Below are positions 1 to 8,646 of a stretch of DNA of 64,000 nt, piece after piece. The translations under genes were made by a program, and so were the position numbers. Within the stretch, counting starts at the first letter, position 1. Every line of letters starts with the position of its first letter. A model generated the notes under the pieces. That model did no database searches. It was not told the origin of the DNA and was given only the letters and a program-made list of their open reading frames with translations. Source of the stretch: Streptomyces actinomycinicus (GTDB lineage Bacteria > Actinomycetota > Actinomycetes > Streptomycetales > Streptomycetaceae); contig NZ_JAERRK010000027.1 of NCBI RefSeq assembly GCF_016741775.1, positions 1-64,000 of the forward strand, written 5' to 3'.

Positions 1-1
1 G

Positions 2-88
2 TACGGCCACTTCGGCCGCGAGCTGCCCGACTTCACCTGGGAGCGCACCGACCGCGTGGACGCCCTGCGCAAGGCCGTCGGCCTGTAG
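2..88 (+). CDS. metK: S-adenosylmethionine synthase, C-terminal fragment
   Basis: Only the last 28 residues and the stop are inside the window; the gene begins upstream. The residues YGHFGRELPDFTWERTDR are the conserved carboxy-terminal block of MetK, which makes S-adenosylmethionine from methionine and ATP in the cytoplasm. A strong hairpin follows the stop, so the transcript probably ends before priA. A metK-priA order is common in Streptomyces, where the methyl-donor gene sits just upstream of the PriA-like gene. Confidence 0.9.
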   Translation, partial: YGHFGRELPDFTWERTDRVDALRKAVGL

Positions 89-106
89 TCCGCCGGCTCC
101 TCTCGC

Positions 107-144
107 CGAGGCCCGGCTTCCCGATCGCGGGGAGCCGGGCCTCG
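107..144 (+). terminator. Intrinsic terminator hairpin after metK
   Basis: A perfect 12-bp stem (107-118 with 133-144) has further GC pairing inside the loop and lies 19 bases past the metK stop. There is no U-run, as is usual for Streptomyces terminators. Confidence 0.75.
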
Positions 145-204
145 GCGCGTCCCGCACCGGCCGGCGGACGTCGGTTGTCAGTGGGGTTTGGTAAGAATGC
201 AAGC

Positions 205-2364
205 GTGAGCAGGGAGAACGGGGAGCCCCGGGCGGCGGGGGACGGCGGGGCCGAGGAGGCGCCGCCGGAGCAGCTCGCGCTCATCCGGGAGAGTGTGCGC
301 AAGGCCAGGGAACCGCGGGCCAAGCCGCGCACCTGGCGGGGGGCCGGGCTCGCCAAGGAGCTGCCGGTCGCACGGGTTCTGGTCGACAAGGGTGTGCTGC
401 ACCTCGACCGGTACTTCGACTACGCCGTGCCCGAGGAGCTGGACGCGCAGGCGCAGCCCGGCGTGCGGGTGCGGGTGCGGTTCGGGGCCGGGCGCGGCCG
501 GGTGCGGGAAGGCCGCCGGGAGGGCGGCGGGCTCATCGACGGCTTCCTCGTCGAGCGGCGCGCCGAGTCCGACTACTCCGGACCCCTGGCCGCGCTCGCC
601 CAGGTCGTGTCGCCGGAGCCGGTGCTCGGCGAGGAGCTGCTGGGACTCGCGCGGGCCGTCGCCGACCGGTACGCGGGAAGTCTCGCCGACGTCCTCCAGC
701 TGGCCGTTCCGCCGCGCAGCGCACGGGCCGAGCAGCGGCCGTCCCCGGCGCCGCTGCCGCCGCCACCGGCCCCCGCAACCGGCTCCTGGGAGCGGTACGA
801 GCACGGGGGTGCGTTCCTGGACGCACTGGCCTCCGGAGGGGCGCCCAGGGCCGTGTGGAACGCCCTGCCGGGGCCGTTGTGGAGCGAGGAGCTGGCCCGG
901 GCCGTCGCCGCCACGCTCGCCTCGGGACGCGGCGCGCTCGTCGTCGTACCGGACGGGCGGGCCGCCGCGCGGGTCGACGCCGCGCTCACCGCGCTGCTCG
1001 GCACGGGCCGGCACGCCCTGCTCACCGCCGATGCCGGGCCCGAGAAGCGGTACGCACAGTGGCTCGCGGTGCGCCGGGGCTCCGTGCGGGCCGTCGTGGG
1101 GACGCGGGCGGCGATGTTCGCGCCGGTGCGGGACCTGGGGCTCGTCGCCGTCTGGGACGACGGGGACGACAGCCACAGCGAGCAGCACGCCCCCCAGCCG
1201 CATGCCCGGGACGTACTGCTGCTGCGCGCCGCGCTGGACAAGTGTGCCTTCCTGATGGGCAGTTGGAGCTGCACCGTGGAGGCCGCCCAGCTCGTCGAGA
1301 GCGGCTGGGCCCGGCCGCTGGTCGCGGGGCGGGAACAGGTGCGCCGTACCGCGCCCCTCGTCCGCACGGTCGGCGACGAGGACCTCGCGCGCGACGAGGC
1401 CGCACGCGCCGCCCGGCTGCCCACGCTCGCCTGGCAGACCGCCCGCGAGGGGCTGCGGCACGGACCGGTGCTGGTGCAGGTGCCCCGGCGCGGGTACGCG
1501 CCGCGCATGGCCTGTGCCCGGTGCCGGGCGCCCGCACGGTGCCGGCACTGTTCCGGGCCGCTCCAGGGGCAGGACGCGGGTGCGCTGCGGTGCGCCTGGT
1601 GCGGGCGCGAGGAGAGCGCCTGGCACTGTCCGGACTGCGGCGGCTTCCGGCTCCGTGCCCAGGTCGTGGGGGCGCGGCGGACCGCGGAGGAGCTGGGGCG
1701 GGCCTTTCCCGCGGTACCGGTGCGCACCTCGGGCCGAGAGCACGTGCTGGACACCGTGCCGGCCACGCCCGCGTTGGTGGTCAGCACGCCGGGCGCCGAA
1801 CCGGTCGCCGAGGGCGGCTACGCGGCGGCCCTGCTGCTGGACGGCTGGGCCATGCTGGTGCGCCCCGACCTGCGGGCCGGCGAGGACGCGTTGCGCCGGT
1901 GGATCTCGGCCGGAGCGCTGGTGCGGCCGCAGACCGAGGGCGGCACCGTGGTCGTGGTGGCCGAGCCCACCCTGCGGCCGGTACAGGCGCTGGTGCGCTG
2001 GGACCCCGTCGGGCATGCGGTGCGCGAACTCTCCGAGCGGGCCGAGCTGGGCTTCCCGCCGGTGTCCCGGATGGCGGCCGTGTCCGGGCCGCCCGCCGCG
2101 GTCGCCGAGTTCCTGGGCACGGTCGAGCTGCCGCCGGACGCCGAGCTGCTGGGACCGGTGCCCCTGCCGCCGACACGGCCCGGCAGCCCGCGCCGGACCG
2201 GTGCACCGCCACCGGGTGAGCACTGGGAACGGGCACTCGTCCGTGTGCCCCCGGGCAGCGGGGCCGCGCTCGCCACCGCCCTGAAGACCGCCCAGGCCGC
2301 GCGGATGGCCCGGGGGAGCGGCGAGGCGGTCCGGGTGCGGATCGACCCGCCGGACATCGGGTGA
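205..2364 (+). CDS. priA: PriA-like primosomal protein N' without helicase motifs
   Basis: This is an actinobacterial PriA homologue of about 719 residues. The N-terminal DNA-binding part (about residues 50-170) and the cysteine-rich zinc region in the last 45% are clear; it contains CARC, CRHC, CAWC and CPDC pairs. The helicase core is degenerate. Where PriA should carry GxTGSGKT I see only a GPLWSEELARAV-like stretch, and the DEEH box is replaced by DDGDDSHSE. It probably binds forks without unwinding DNA. The GTG at 205 is preferred; TTG 175 and GTG 181 are in-frame alternatives. The stop lies inside the first unit of a 44-bp repeat array. Confidence 0.85.
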   Translation: MSRENGEPRAAGDGGAEEAPPEQLALIRESVRKAREPRAKPRTWRGAGLAKELPVARVLVDKGVLHLDRYFDYAVPEELDAQAQPGVRVRVRFGAGRGRVREGRREGGGLIDGFLVERRAESDYSGPLAALAQVVSPEPVLGEELLGLARAVADRYAGSLADVLQLAVPPRSARAEQRPSPAPLPPPPAPATGSWERYEHGGAFLDALASGGAPRAVWNALPGPLWSEELARAVAATLASGRGALVVVPDGRAAARVDAALTALLGTGRHALLTADAGPEKRYAQWLAVRRGSVRAVVGTRAAMFAPVRDLGLVAVWDDGDDSHSEQHAPQPHARDVLLLRAALDKCAFLMGSWSCTVEAAQLVESGWARPLVAGREQVRRTAPLVRTVGDEDLARDEAARAARLPTLAWQTAREGLRHGPVLVQVPRRGYAPRMACARCRAPARCRHCSGPLQGQDAGALRCAWCGREESAWHCPDCGGFRLRAQVVGARRTAEELGRAFPAVPVRTSGREHVLDTVPATPALVVSTPGAEPVAEGGYAAALLLDGWAMLVRPDLRAGEDALRRWISAGALVRPQTEGGTVVVVAEPTLRPVQALVRWDPVGHAVRELSERAELGFPPVSRMAAVSGPPAAVAEFLGTVELPPDAELLGPVPLPPTRPGSPRRTGAPPPGEHWERALVRVPPGSGAALATALKTAQAARMARGSGEAVRVRIDPPDIG

Positions 2365-2565
2365 CGACGTGCGGGAGAGCCGGTGCGGGGTGACGACGTC
2401 CGGGAGAGCCGGTGGCGGGGGACCAGGTGCCGGGTGACGACGTGCGGGAGAGCCGGTGTGGGGGGACCAGGTGCCGGGTGACGACGTCCGGGAGAGCCGG
2501 TGGCGGGGAACCAGGTGCCGGGTGACGACGTGCGGGAGAGCCGGTGCGGGGGAACCAGGTGCCGA
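2361..2565. repeat. 44-bp tandem repeat array with 88-bp higher-order period
   Basis: Units of the form GTGACGACGT(G/C)CGGGAGAG begin at 2361 (short, about 29 bp), 2390, 2434, 2478 and 2522, giving an exact 44-bp period. Units alternate between CGTGCGGG and CGTCCGGG versions, so the array is built of 88-bp dimers. The first unit overlaps the priA stop codon. The array separates priA from its terminator. Confidence 0.9.
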
Positions 2566-2576
2566 CGGGCCGCAGC

Positions 2577-2620
2577 CGTACGTCTGCCCTCCCGGAGAGA
2601 GCCGGGAGGGCAGACGTACG
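2577..2620. terminator. Bidirectional terminator between priA and the convergent HTH gene
   Basis: A perfect 19-bp inverted repeat (2577-2595 with 2602-2620) has a 6-base loop. It lies between convergent stops at 2364 and 2631 and should serve both strands. Confidence 0.85.
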
Positions 2621-2630
2621 GGTGGGGACG

Positions 2631-3173
2631 TCAGCCGTTGCGAGGGCCGGGAAAGGCCGTCGGGCGGGCGTCGTCGCGGAGCGTCGGGCTGCCCGCGGTC
2701 GGCTGGGTCGGCATGGACCGGGCCGCGGGGACCGTCGGCACCGGGGGCAGCGCCGCGTTCACGTTGAGCGTGCGGGTGCCGGACGGCTCCGGCGTCCGCT
2801 CCGGCTCGGTCGCCGCCTGGGCCGCGGCGCGGCGGGCGCCGTAGCGGCGGTGCACCGCCTGCTTGGTTACCCCGAGCGCCGAGCCGACCGCGTCCCACGA
2901 GAAACCGAGCGAGCGGTCGAAGTCCACGGCGGCCGTCACCAGGGTCTCGACGCTGTCCCGCAGCTCCTGGGCGAGGCGGACCGTCGGGGCGGGGGCACGT
3001 CCGTAGACGACGAAGCCCGTGGACGGGCCGGAGCGGCGTGGACGGTAGACGTTGCCCAGCTGGGCGGTGAGCGTGCGCAGCGCGTCCACCTGCCGCCGGA
3101 CCCGCTCGATGTCCCGCACCAGCAAGTGCAGGCTGGCGCGGGCCTGGGCGTCGTGGGTTGCGTGGTCGGCCAT
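2631..3173 (-). CDS. Small HTH protein of unknown function (180 aa)
   Basis: I do not recognise a named family. An N-terminal helical segment (LLVRDIERVRRQVDALRTL, about residues 17-36) looks coiled. Residues about 105-125 read WDAVGSALGVTKQAVHRRYG, a typical helix-turn-helix. The last 50 residues are Pro/Ala-rich and probably disordered. The ATG at 3173 is chosen because earlier in-frame codons lie in low-quality sequence between the divergent promoters. It is divergent from fmt and convergent with priA; a similar gene sits here in S. coelicolor as far as I recall. A DNA-binding role is inferred from the HTH only. Confidence 0.75.
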   Translation of the reverse strand: MADHATHDAQARASLHLLVRDIERVRRQVDALRTLTAQLGNVYRPRRSGPSTGFVVYGRAPAPTVRLAQELRDSVETLVTAAVDFDRSLGFSWDAVGSALGVTKQAVHRRYGARRAAAQAATEPERTPEPSGTRTLNVNAALPPVPTVPAARSMPTQPTAGSPTLRDDARPTAFPGPRNG

Positions 3174-3387
3174 GAACAAGCCTCTCGAACCGGCGTTGAA
3201 AGGAATTGGGCCGTGAAAGGGGCCCGATGTGGTCAACTCTCTCTTGACCAACGCGCCTGCCGTCCGCGGGTCACGGGGTGGGGGCGTGCAGGCATATGCG
3301 TACGCCGCCCGTCCGGTCGTGCGCCGTTCATGGTCATAGACTGGTGCGCTGCCCGCCCGCCCCCGCCCGAGAGGCCCGATCCCGCCC

Positions 3388-4320
3388 ATGAAGCTCGTCT
3401 TCGCCGGTACCCCCGAGGTCGCCGTTCCCGCCCTGGACGCTCTGCTCGCCTCCGGACGGCACGAGGTGGCCGCCGTCGTCACGCGGCCCGACGCCCCGGC
3501 CGGGCGCGGGCGCAGGCTGGTCGCGTCCCCCGTGGCCGAGCGCGCGGAAGAGGCCGGCATCGAGGTGCTGAAGCCGCTGAAGCCGCGGGACCCGGAGTTC
3601 CTGGAGCGGCTGAGGGAGATCGCGCCGGACTGCTGCCCGGTCGTGGCCTACGGCGCCCTGCTGCCGAAGCCGGCGCTGGACATCCCCGTCCACGGCTGGG
3701 TGAACCTGCACTTCTCGCTGCTGCCCGCCTGGCGCGGCGCCGCCCCCGTGCAGCACTCCATCATGGCGGGCGACGAGATCACCGGGGCCTCCACCTTCCT
3801 CATCGAGGAGGGGCTCGACTCCGGGCCCGTGTACGGGACCGTGACCGAGGAGATCCGCCCCACCGACACCAGCGGCGACCTGCTCACCCGGCTCGCGTTC
3901 GCCGGTGCCGGACTGCTCGCCGCGACCATGGACGGCATCGCGGACGGCACCCTGAAGGCCGTACCGCAGCCCGCCGACGGCATCACGGTCGCGCCGAAGA
4001 TCACCGTCGAGGACGCCCAGGTCGACTGGGCGACGCCGGCGCTGCGCGTCGACCGGGTCGTGCGCGGCTGCACCCCGGCGCCCGGTGCCTGGACCACCTT
4101 CCGCGGCGAGCGGCTCAAGCTCATCCAGGTCACGCCGGTGCCCGGCCGGACGGACCTCGCGCCGGGCCGGCTCGCGGTGGGCAAGAACAGCGTGCACGTG
4201 GGCACCGGTTCGTACGGCGTCGAGCTGCTGTGGGTACAGGCCCAGGGCAAGAAGCCGATGCGGGCCGCCGACTGGGCCCGCGGGGTGCGCATCGCGGACG
4301 GCGAGTCCCTGGGCGGCTGA
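3388..4320 (+). CDS. fmt: Methionyl-tRNA formyltransferase
   Basis: It formylates the methionine on initiator tRNA using 10-formyltetrahydrofolate. The 310-residue length is normal. The formyltransferase domain carries NLHFSLLPAWRGAAPVQ, with Asn106, His108 and, in EEGLDSGPVYG, Asp144, which match the catalytic triad numbering of E. coli Fmt. The C-terminal OB-like domain is complete to the stop. The ATG at 3388 begins MKLVFAGTPEVAVPAL, the standard N-terminus. It precedes rsmB with a 314-bp repeat-bearing gap, so the two may not be one transcript. Confidence 0.96.
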   Translation: MKLVFAGTPEVAVPALDALLASGRHEVAAVVTRPDAPAGRGRRLVASPVAERAEEAGIEVLKPLKPRDPEFLERLREIAPDCCPVVAYGALLPKPALDIPVHGWVNLHFSLLPAWRGAAPVQHSIMAGDEITGASTFLIEEGLDSGPVYGTVTEEIRPTDTSGDLLTRLAFAGAGLLAATMDGIADGTLKAVPQPADGITVAPKITVEDAQVDWATPALRVDRVVRGCTPAPGAWTTFRGERLKLIQVTPVPGRTDLAPGRLAVGKNSVHVGTGSYGVELLWVQAQGKKPMRAADWARGVRIADGESLGG

Positions 4321-4348
4321 CGGCCGGCGGGGCGGCGGGGCGGTGACG

Positions 4349-4480
4349 GTGCCGGACCGTGTCCATGACCGGATGGCGAGGCGGCCGGTGCCGGACCGTG
4401 TCCGCGGCGGGGTGGCGAGGCAGCCGGATCCACGGCGAGGTGCAGCCGGATCCACGGCGAGGTGGCGAGGCAGCCGGCCG
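4349..4480. repeat. Short direct repeats in the fmt-rsmB gap
   Basis: The 314-bp gap 4321-4634 holds no gene. It contains GTGCCGGACCGTGTCC at 4349-4364 and again ending at 4403. It also has two adjacent 22-bp units GCAGCCGGATCCACGGCGAG at 4420-4441 and 4442-4463, plus further GTGGCGAGGCAGCCGG fragments. The composition is very G-rich on the plus strand. No promoter is obvious until the rsmB start. Confidence 0.7.
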
Positions 4481-4634
4481 GCAGCCGGTGCGGGACCTGG
4501 CGGGCCTGCGGCGGCCGGCGGTCCGGATCTCGGGGCGGCGGGTCGTGGCGGGCCGGTCCCCGGGCGGCGGAGGCGGGGGCGCGCCGACGTAGGCTGGAGG
4601 CGCATCCTCTTCTTCACACCCGGAGCACCTTTTC

Positions 4635-6053
4635 GTGAGCGAGCAGTCCCGGCGGCCGCGCAGGCCCGCCAAGCCCTACCGCCGTCCCCAGAGGGATCCC
4701 GTCCGCGTCCTGGCCTTCGAGGCGTTGCGCGCGGTGGACGAGCGGGACGCGTACGCCAACCTCGTGCTTCCGCCGCTGCTGCGCAAGGCCCGGGAGAAGG
4801 GCGACTTCGACGTCCGGGACGCCGCCCTCGCCACCGAGCTGGTGTACGGCACCCTGCGCCGGCAGGGCACGTACGACGCCGTCATCGCCGCCTGCGTGGA
4901 CCGGCCGCTGCGCGAGGTCGACCCGCCCGTGCTCGACGTGCTGAGCCTCGGCGCGCACCAGCTGCTCGGCACCCGTATCCCGACGCACGCCGCGGTCTCC
5001 GCCTCCGTGGAGCTGGCGCGGGTCGTGCTCGGCGACGGACGGGCCAAGTTCGTCAACGCGGTGCTCCGCAAGATCGCCCAGGACGACCTCCAGGGCTGGC
5101 TGGAGAAGGTCGCGCCGCCCTACGACGAGGATCCCGAGGACCACCTCGCCGTCGTGCACTCGCACCCCCGCTGGGTCGTCTCGGCGCTCTGGGACTCCCT
5201 CGGCGGCGGCCGGGCCGGCATCGAGGAGCTGCTGGCCGCGGACAACGAGCGCCCCGAGGTCACCCTCGTCGCGCGGCCGGGCCGGGCCACCACCGCGGAA
5301 CTGCTCCGCGAGGAGGCCGCCGTACCCGGGCGCTGGTCCCCGTACGCCGTACGGCTCGCCGAGGGCGGTGAACCGGGAGCGGTGGAGGCCGTGCACGAGG
5401 GACGGGCCGGTGTGCAGGACGAGGGCAGTCAGCTGGTCGCGCTCGCGCTGGCGAACGCCCCGCTCGACGGACCCGACGGGAAGTGGCTCGACGGGTGCGC
5501 CGGGCCCGGCGGCAAGGCGGCGCTGCTCGGCGCCCTCGCCGCCGAGCGCGGGGCGGTCCTGCTCGCCTCGGAGAAGCAGCCGCACCGGGCCGGCCTGGTG
5601 GCGAAGGCGCTGCACGGCAACCCCGGGCCGTACCAGGTCGTCGCCGCCGACGGTACCCGCCCGCCGTGGCGGCCCGGCACCTTCGACCGGGTGCTCGTGG
5701 ACGTCCCGTGCACCGGCCTCGGCGCCCTCCGCCGCCGTCCCGAGGCCCGCTGGCGCCGCCGCCCCGAGGACCTCGACAACTTCGCCCCGCTGCAGCGCGG
5801 GCTGCTGCGCACCGCGCTGGACTCGGTGCGGGTCGGCGGTGTCGTCGGCTACGCCACCTGCTCCCCGCACCTGGCCGAGACCCGCGCGGTCGTCGCCGAC
5901 GTCCTCAAGCAGCGCCCGGACACCGACCTGATCGACGCCCGCCCCCTGCTCCCCGGCGTACCGGATCTGGGCGACGGCCCGGACGTCCAGCTGTGGCCGC
6001 ACGTGCACGGCACGGACGCGATGTACCTGGCACTGATCCGCAGAACCGCCTGA
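4635..6053 (+). CDS. rsmB: 16S rRNA m5C967 methyltransferase
   Basis: RsmB (Sun/Fmu) methylates C967 of 16S rRNA with S-adenosylmethionine. The N-terminal third is a NusB-like RNA-binding domain (AFEALRAVDERDAYANL, VNAVLRKIA). The C-terminal methyltransferase shows LDGCAGPGGKAALL for AdoMet binding, VLVDVPCTGLGALRR with the first catalytic cysteine and YATCSPHLAET with the second. The 472 residues fit the family. GTG 4635 starts MSEQSRRPRRPAKPYRR, a basic tail typical of the Streptomyces orthologues. It is followed by a dispersed palindromic repeat and rpe. Confidence 0.94.
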   Translation: MSEQSRRPRRPAKPYRRPQRDPVRVLAFEALRAVDERDAYANLVLPPLLRKAREKGDFDVRDAALATELVYGTLRRQGTYDAVIAACVDRPLREVDPPVLDVLSLGAHQLLGTRIPTHAAVSASVELARVVLGDGRAKFVNAVLRKIAQDDLQGWLEKVAPPYDEDPEDHLAVVHSHPRWVVSALWDSLGGGRAGIEELLAADNERPEVTLVARPGRATTAELLREEAAVPGRWSPYAVRLAEGGEPGAVEAVHEGRAGVQDEGSQLVALALANAPLDGPDGKWLDGCAGPGGKAALLGALAAERGAVLLASEKQPHRAGLVAKALHGNPGPYQVVAADGTRPPWRPGTFDRVLVDVPCTGLGALRRRPEARWRRRPEDLDNFAPLQRGLLRTALDSVRVGGVVGYATCSPHLAETRAVVADVLKQRPDTDLIDARPLLPGVPDLGDGPDVQLWPHVHGTDAMYLALIRRTA

Positions 6054-6066
6054 CGCCGGAGAGGAC

Positions 6067-6116
6067 AGCGCCCCCGAAGGGGCGCGGGGAACCGCGCGAG
6101 CGACCCACGACGGCCC
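6067..6116 (-). repeat. Dispersed Streptomyces palindromic repeat, copy 1
   Basis: The stretch GGGGCGCGGGGAACCGCG followed by a CGACCCACGACGG tail is the same element, in reverse orientation, as those near 12457, 12521, 41800 and 47748. All copies lie just downstream of a stop codon and can fold at the CCCC/GGGG core. Here it follows rsmB and may serve as a processing or termination structure. Confidence 0.7.
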
Positions 6117-6182
6117 TCGGCCGAACGGCGGCCGGAGGGCCCGCGGCTACAGCCGAGCGCAGCGGCATGGCAGGCTTGGGTC

Positions 6183-6869
6183 ATGGCCGTGCAGATCAAC
6201 CCCAGCATCTTGTCCGCCGACTTCGCCCGACTGGCGGAGGAGGCCAAGGCGGTCCAAGGCGCCGACGCGCTCCACGTCGACGTCATGGACAACCACTTCG
6301 TCCCGAACCTGACGCTCGGCGTCCCGGTCGTGGAGTCCCTGGCCCGTGCGACGGACACCCCGCTGGACTGCCATCTGATGATCGAGGACCCCGACCGCTG
6401 GGCGCCCCGGTACGTCGAGGCGGGGGCGTCGTCCGTCACGTTCCACGTGGAGGCCGCCGCCGCTCCGGTACGGCTCGCCCGGGAGATCCGCGCGAAGGGC
6501 GCCCGCGCCTCCATGGCGCTCAAGCCCGCCACGCCGATCGAGCCGTTCGAGGACCTGCTGCCGGAACTCGACATGCTCCTGATCATGACGGTCGAGCCGG
6601 GCTTCGGCGGCCAGGCCTTCCTCGACATCATGCTGCCGAAGATCCGCCGCACCCGTGAGCTGATCAAGAAGCACGGGCTGCAGCTGTGGCTGCAGGTCGA
6701 CGGCGGTGTCTCGGCCTCCACGATCGAGCAGTGCGCGGACGCGGGGGCGGACGTGTTCGTCGCCGGGTCGGCCGTGTACGGGGCGCAGGACCCGGCGGAG
6801 GCGGTACGTGCCCTGCGCACACAGGCGGAGACGGCCACCGCCAAGGCGTCCTGGGCATGCGACCACTGA
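6183..6869 (+). CDS. rpe: Ribulose-phosphate 3-epimerase
   Basis: It interconverts ribulose 5-phosphate and xylulose 5-phosphate in the pentose phosphate pathway. The (beta/alpha)8 barrel signatures are in order: NPSILSADF at the start, LHVDVMDNHFVPNLTLG with metal-binding His and catalytic Asp, DCHLMIEDP, MTVEPGFGGQAF and LQVDGGVSASTI with the second catalytic Asp. The 228 residues are full length. It is followed at 115 bp by a SorC-type sugar-responsive regulator, a plausible link to sugar-phosphate status. Confidence 0.96.
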   Translation: MAVQINPSILSADFARLAEEAKAVQGADALHVDVMDNHFVPNLTLGVPVVESLARATDTPLDCHLMIEDPDRWAPRYVEAGASSVTFHVEAAAAPVRLAREIRAKGARASMALKPATPIEPFEDLLPELDMLLIMTVEPGFGGQAFLDIMLPKIRRTRELIKKHGLQLWLQVDGGVSASTIEQCADAGADVFVAGSAVYGAQDPAEAVRALRTQAETATAKASWACDH

Positions 6870-6983
6870 GCCACAGTCAAGTGAACGGTTAAGTGAACGG
6901 CGCCCATCAGGGCGGATCAGCAGCGCCGAATCTGCAAGGATGAACGGCGAATCCAGAGTGTGAACAGCAGTGAGGAGATCGCC

Positions 6984-8003
6984 GTGTCGGGTATGTCGGC
7001 GGGCCGGTCAGCCATGCGGATGGGACCCGCTGAGCTGGTGCAGGCGGCGGCCATGGCCCGCCGCTTCTACCTCGAGGGCAAGTCCAAGATCCAGATCGCG
7101 GAGGAGTTCGGCGTCAGCCGCTTCAAGGTGGCCCGGGTCCTGGAGACGGCCCTCGAACGGGATCTCGTGCGCATCGAGATCCGCGTCCCGGCCGAGCTGG
7201 ACGCCGAGCGCTCCGACGCGCTCCGCGCCCGCTACGGCCTGAGGCACGCCGTCGTGGTCGAGTCCCCGGCCGAGGCCGAGGAGACCCCCGACCCCGAGAA
7301 CCTCGGCGAGGTCGCCGCCGATCTGCTCGGCGAGCTGGTCAACGAGGGGGACGTGCTCGGGCTGGCCTGGGGCCGGTCCACCATCCACATGGCGGCGGCG
7401 CTCGACCGGCTGCCGCCCTGCACGGTGGTGCAGCTGACGGGCGTGTACGACGCCGGGACCGCCGAGCGCGGCTCGGTGGAGGCCGTCCGCCGGGCGGCCC
7501 AGGTGTCCGGCGGTGACGCCCACCCCATCTACGCGCCGATGCTGCTGCCGGACGCGGCCACCGCGGCGGCGCTGCGCAACCAGACCGGGCTGGCCCGGGC
7601 CTTCGAGTACTTCGACAAGGTCACGGTCGCCTGTGTCTCCATCGGCTCCTGGGAGCCGGGCATCTCGACCGTGCACGACATGCTCAGCGACGAGGAGCGC
7701 GCGCACTACGCCTCGCTCGGTGTCGCCGCCGAGATGTCCGCGCACCTCTTCGACGCCGAGGGCCGCCGGATCGGGCGGGACCTGGGGGAGCGGTGCATCA
7801 CGGTCAAGGCCGACCAGCTCCGCCGTATCCCGGAGGTCGTGGCCATCGCCGGCGGTCAGCGCAAGGCGTCCGCCATCGACGCGGTGCTGCGCTCCGGTCT
7901 GGTCACCAGCCTGGTGACCGACACCTCGGCCGCCGACTACCTGATGACGGCGGGCCCGGCGCCGAAGCCGGCGCTCAGCCGGGCGGACCCCGACGGGCAC
8001 TGA
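6984..8003 (+). CDS. SorC/DeoR-type sugar-binding transcriptional regulator
   Basis: The N-terminal HTH (about residues 16-55) reads AARRFYLEGKSKIQIAEEFG then VSRFKVARVLETAL. The C-terminal effector domain belongs to the sugar-phosphate-binding SorC family (GLAWGRSTIHMAAAL, KADQLRRIPEVVAIAGG, VTSLVTDTSAADYLM). GTG 6984 is chosen over GTG 6960 because GAGGAG sits 6 bases before 6984 and nothing similar precedes 6960. Its effector is likely a phosphorylated sugar. Placement right after rpe suggests, but does not prove, control of pentose or central sugar genes. Confidence 0.88.
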   Translation: MSGMSAGRSAMRMGPAELVQAAAMARRFYLEGKSKIQIAEEFGVSRFKVARVLETALERDLVRIEIRVPAELDAERSDALRARYGLRHAVVVESPAEAEETPDPENLGEVAADLLGELVNEGDVLGLAWGRSTIHMAAALDRLPPCTVVQLTGVYDAGTAERGSVEAVRRAAQVSGGDAHPIYAPMLLPDAATAAALRNQTGLARAFEYFDKVTVACVSIGSWEPGISTVHDMLSDEERAHYASLGVAAEMSAHLFDAEGRRIGRDLGERCITVKADQLRRIPEVVAIAGGQRKASAIDAVLRSGLVTSLVTDTSAADYLMTAGPAPKPALSRADPDGH

Positions 8004-8184
8004 CGGGGCCCGCACAGCGGGTCCTCATCCGCCGAGGCGGGACGGCCGTGGCAGCGACGGATACATGCTGCCGCGGTTCGTCCCCCCGGGTGCGTACGGC
8101 GGGCGCCCGGCGCATCGCCACCGGGCAGGGCGGGGAGATTCACCGCACCGGTGATCACTACGAGTCGTTCGGGACGGTGCTGAG

Positions 8185-8514
8185 ATGACGCAAGACCTGG
8201 GCGGCCGGTACACGGTCACGCTGGACCTGGACGGGGTCACGGGCAAGGCGGGCCTGATGGACCGCGTCGCCCGGGCCCTGACGCTGCCCGACTGGTTCGG
8301 CCGGAACTGGGACGCGCTCGCCGACTCCCTCGGCGACCACACGGTCTGGCCCGAGGGGGCAGTGGAGCGAGGGCTGCTCATCGTCGTACGGGGCTGGCGC
8401 CCGTACGCCGAGGCGGCGCCGGACGAGTGGCGGACCGCCGAGGAGGTCTTCGCGGAGGCGGCGGACCGGACACCCGCGCTCACCGTGTTCCTCGCCCTTG
8501 GAGGATCCTCCTAA
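8185..8514 (+). CDS. Barstar-family protein without adjacent ribonuclease
   Basis: The 109-residue protein matches the barstar fold. It has a short beta strand TVTLDLDGV, then helix 1, then LPDWFGRNWDALADSLGD, the conserved WFGxNWDAL segment whose acidic residues plug a barnase active site, and a final FAEAADRTPALTVFLAL strand. Barstars inhibit secreted guanyl-specific ribonucleases. No barnase-like gene is present within the window on either side, so it is an orphan here; its target could be encoded elsewhere, or it could be a domesticated relative. ATG 8185 has no strong Shine-Dalgarno. Confidence 0.8.
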   Translation: MTQDLGGRYTVTLDLDGVTGKAGLMDRVARALTLPDWFGRNWDALADSLGDHTVWPEGAVERGLLIVVRGWRPYAEAAPDEWRTAEEVFAEAADRTPALTVFLALGGSS

Positions 8515-8646
8515 GGGCCCTCCGACCAGCCTGGATGTTTTGTGAGGGCGTGACCGCGGTCCGGCCATGGGACAATGAAGTACGTGCTCTTTCCCCCTGG
8601 CGCACCCGTCCGGGGGTCACCTCTGATCGACTGGGATGTGCAGCAC

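Noticed and set aside
178..2898. 906-residue open frame on the minus strand across priA
   Set aside because: It is a GC-bias shadow; priA on the plus strand has family motifs, and the frame crosses the terminator and the repeat array.
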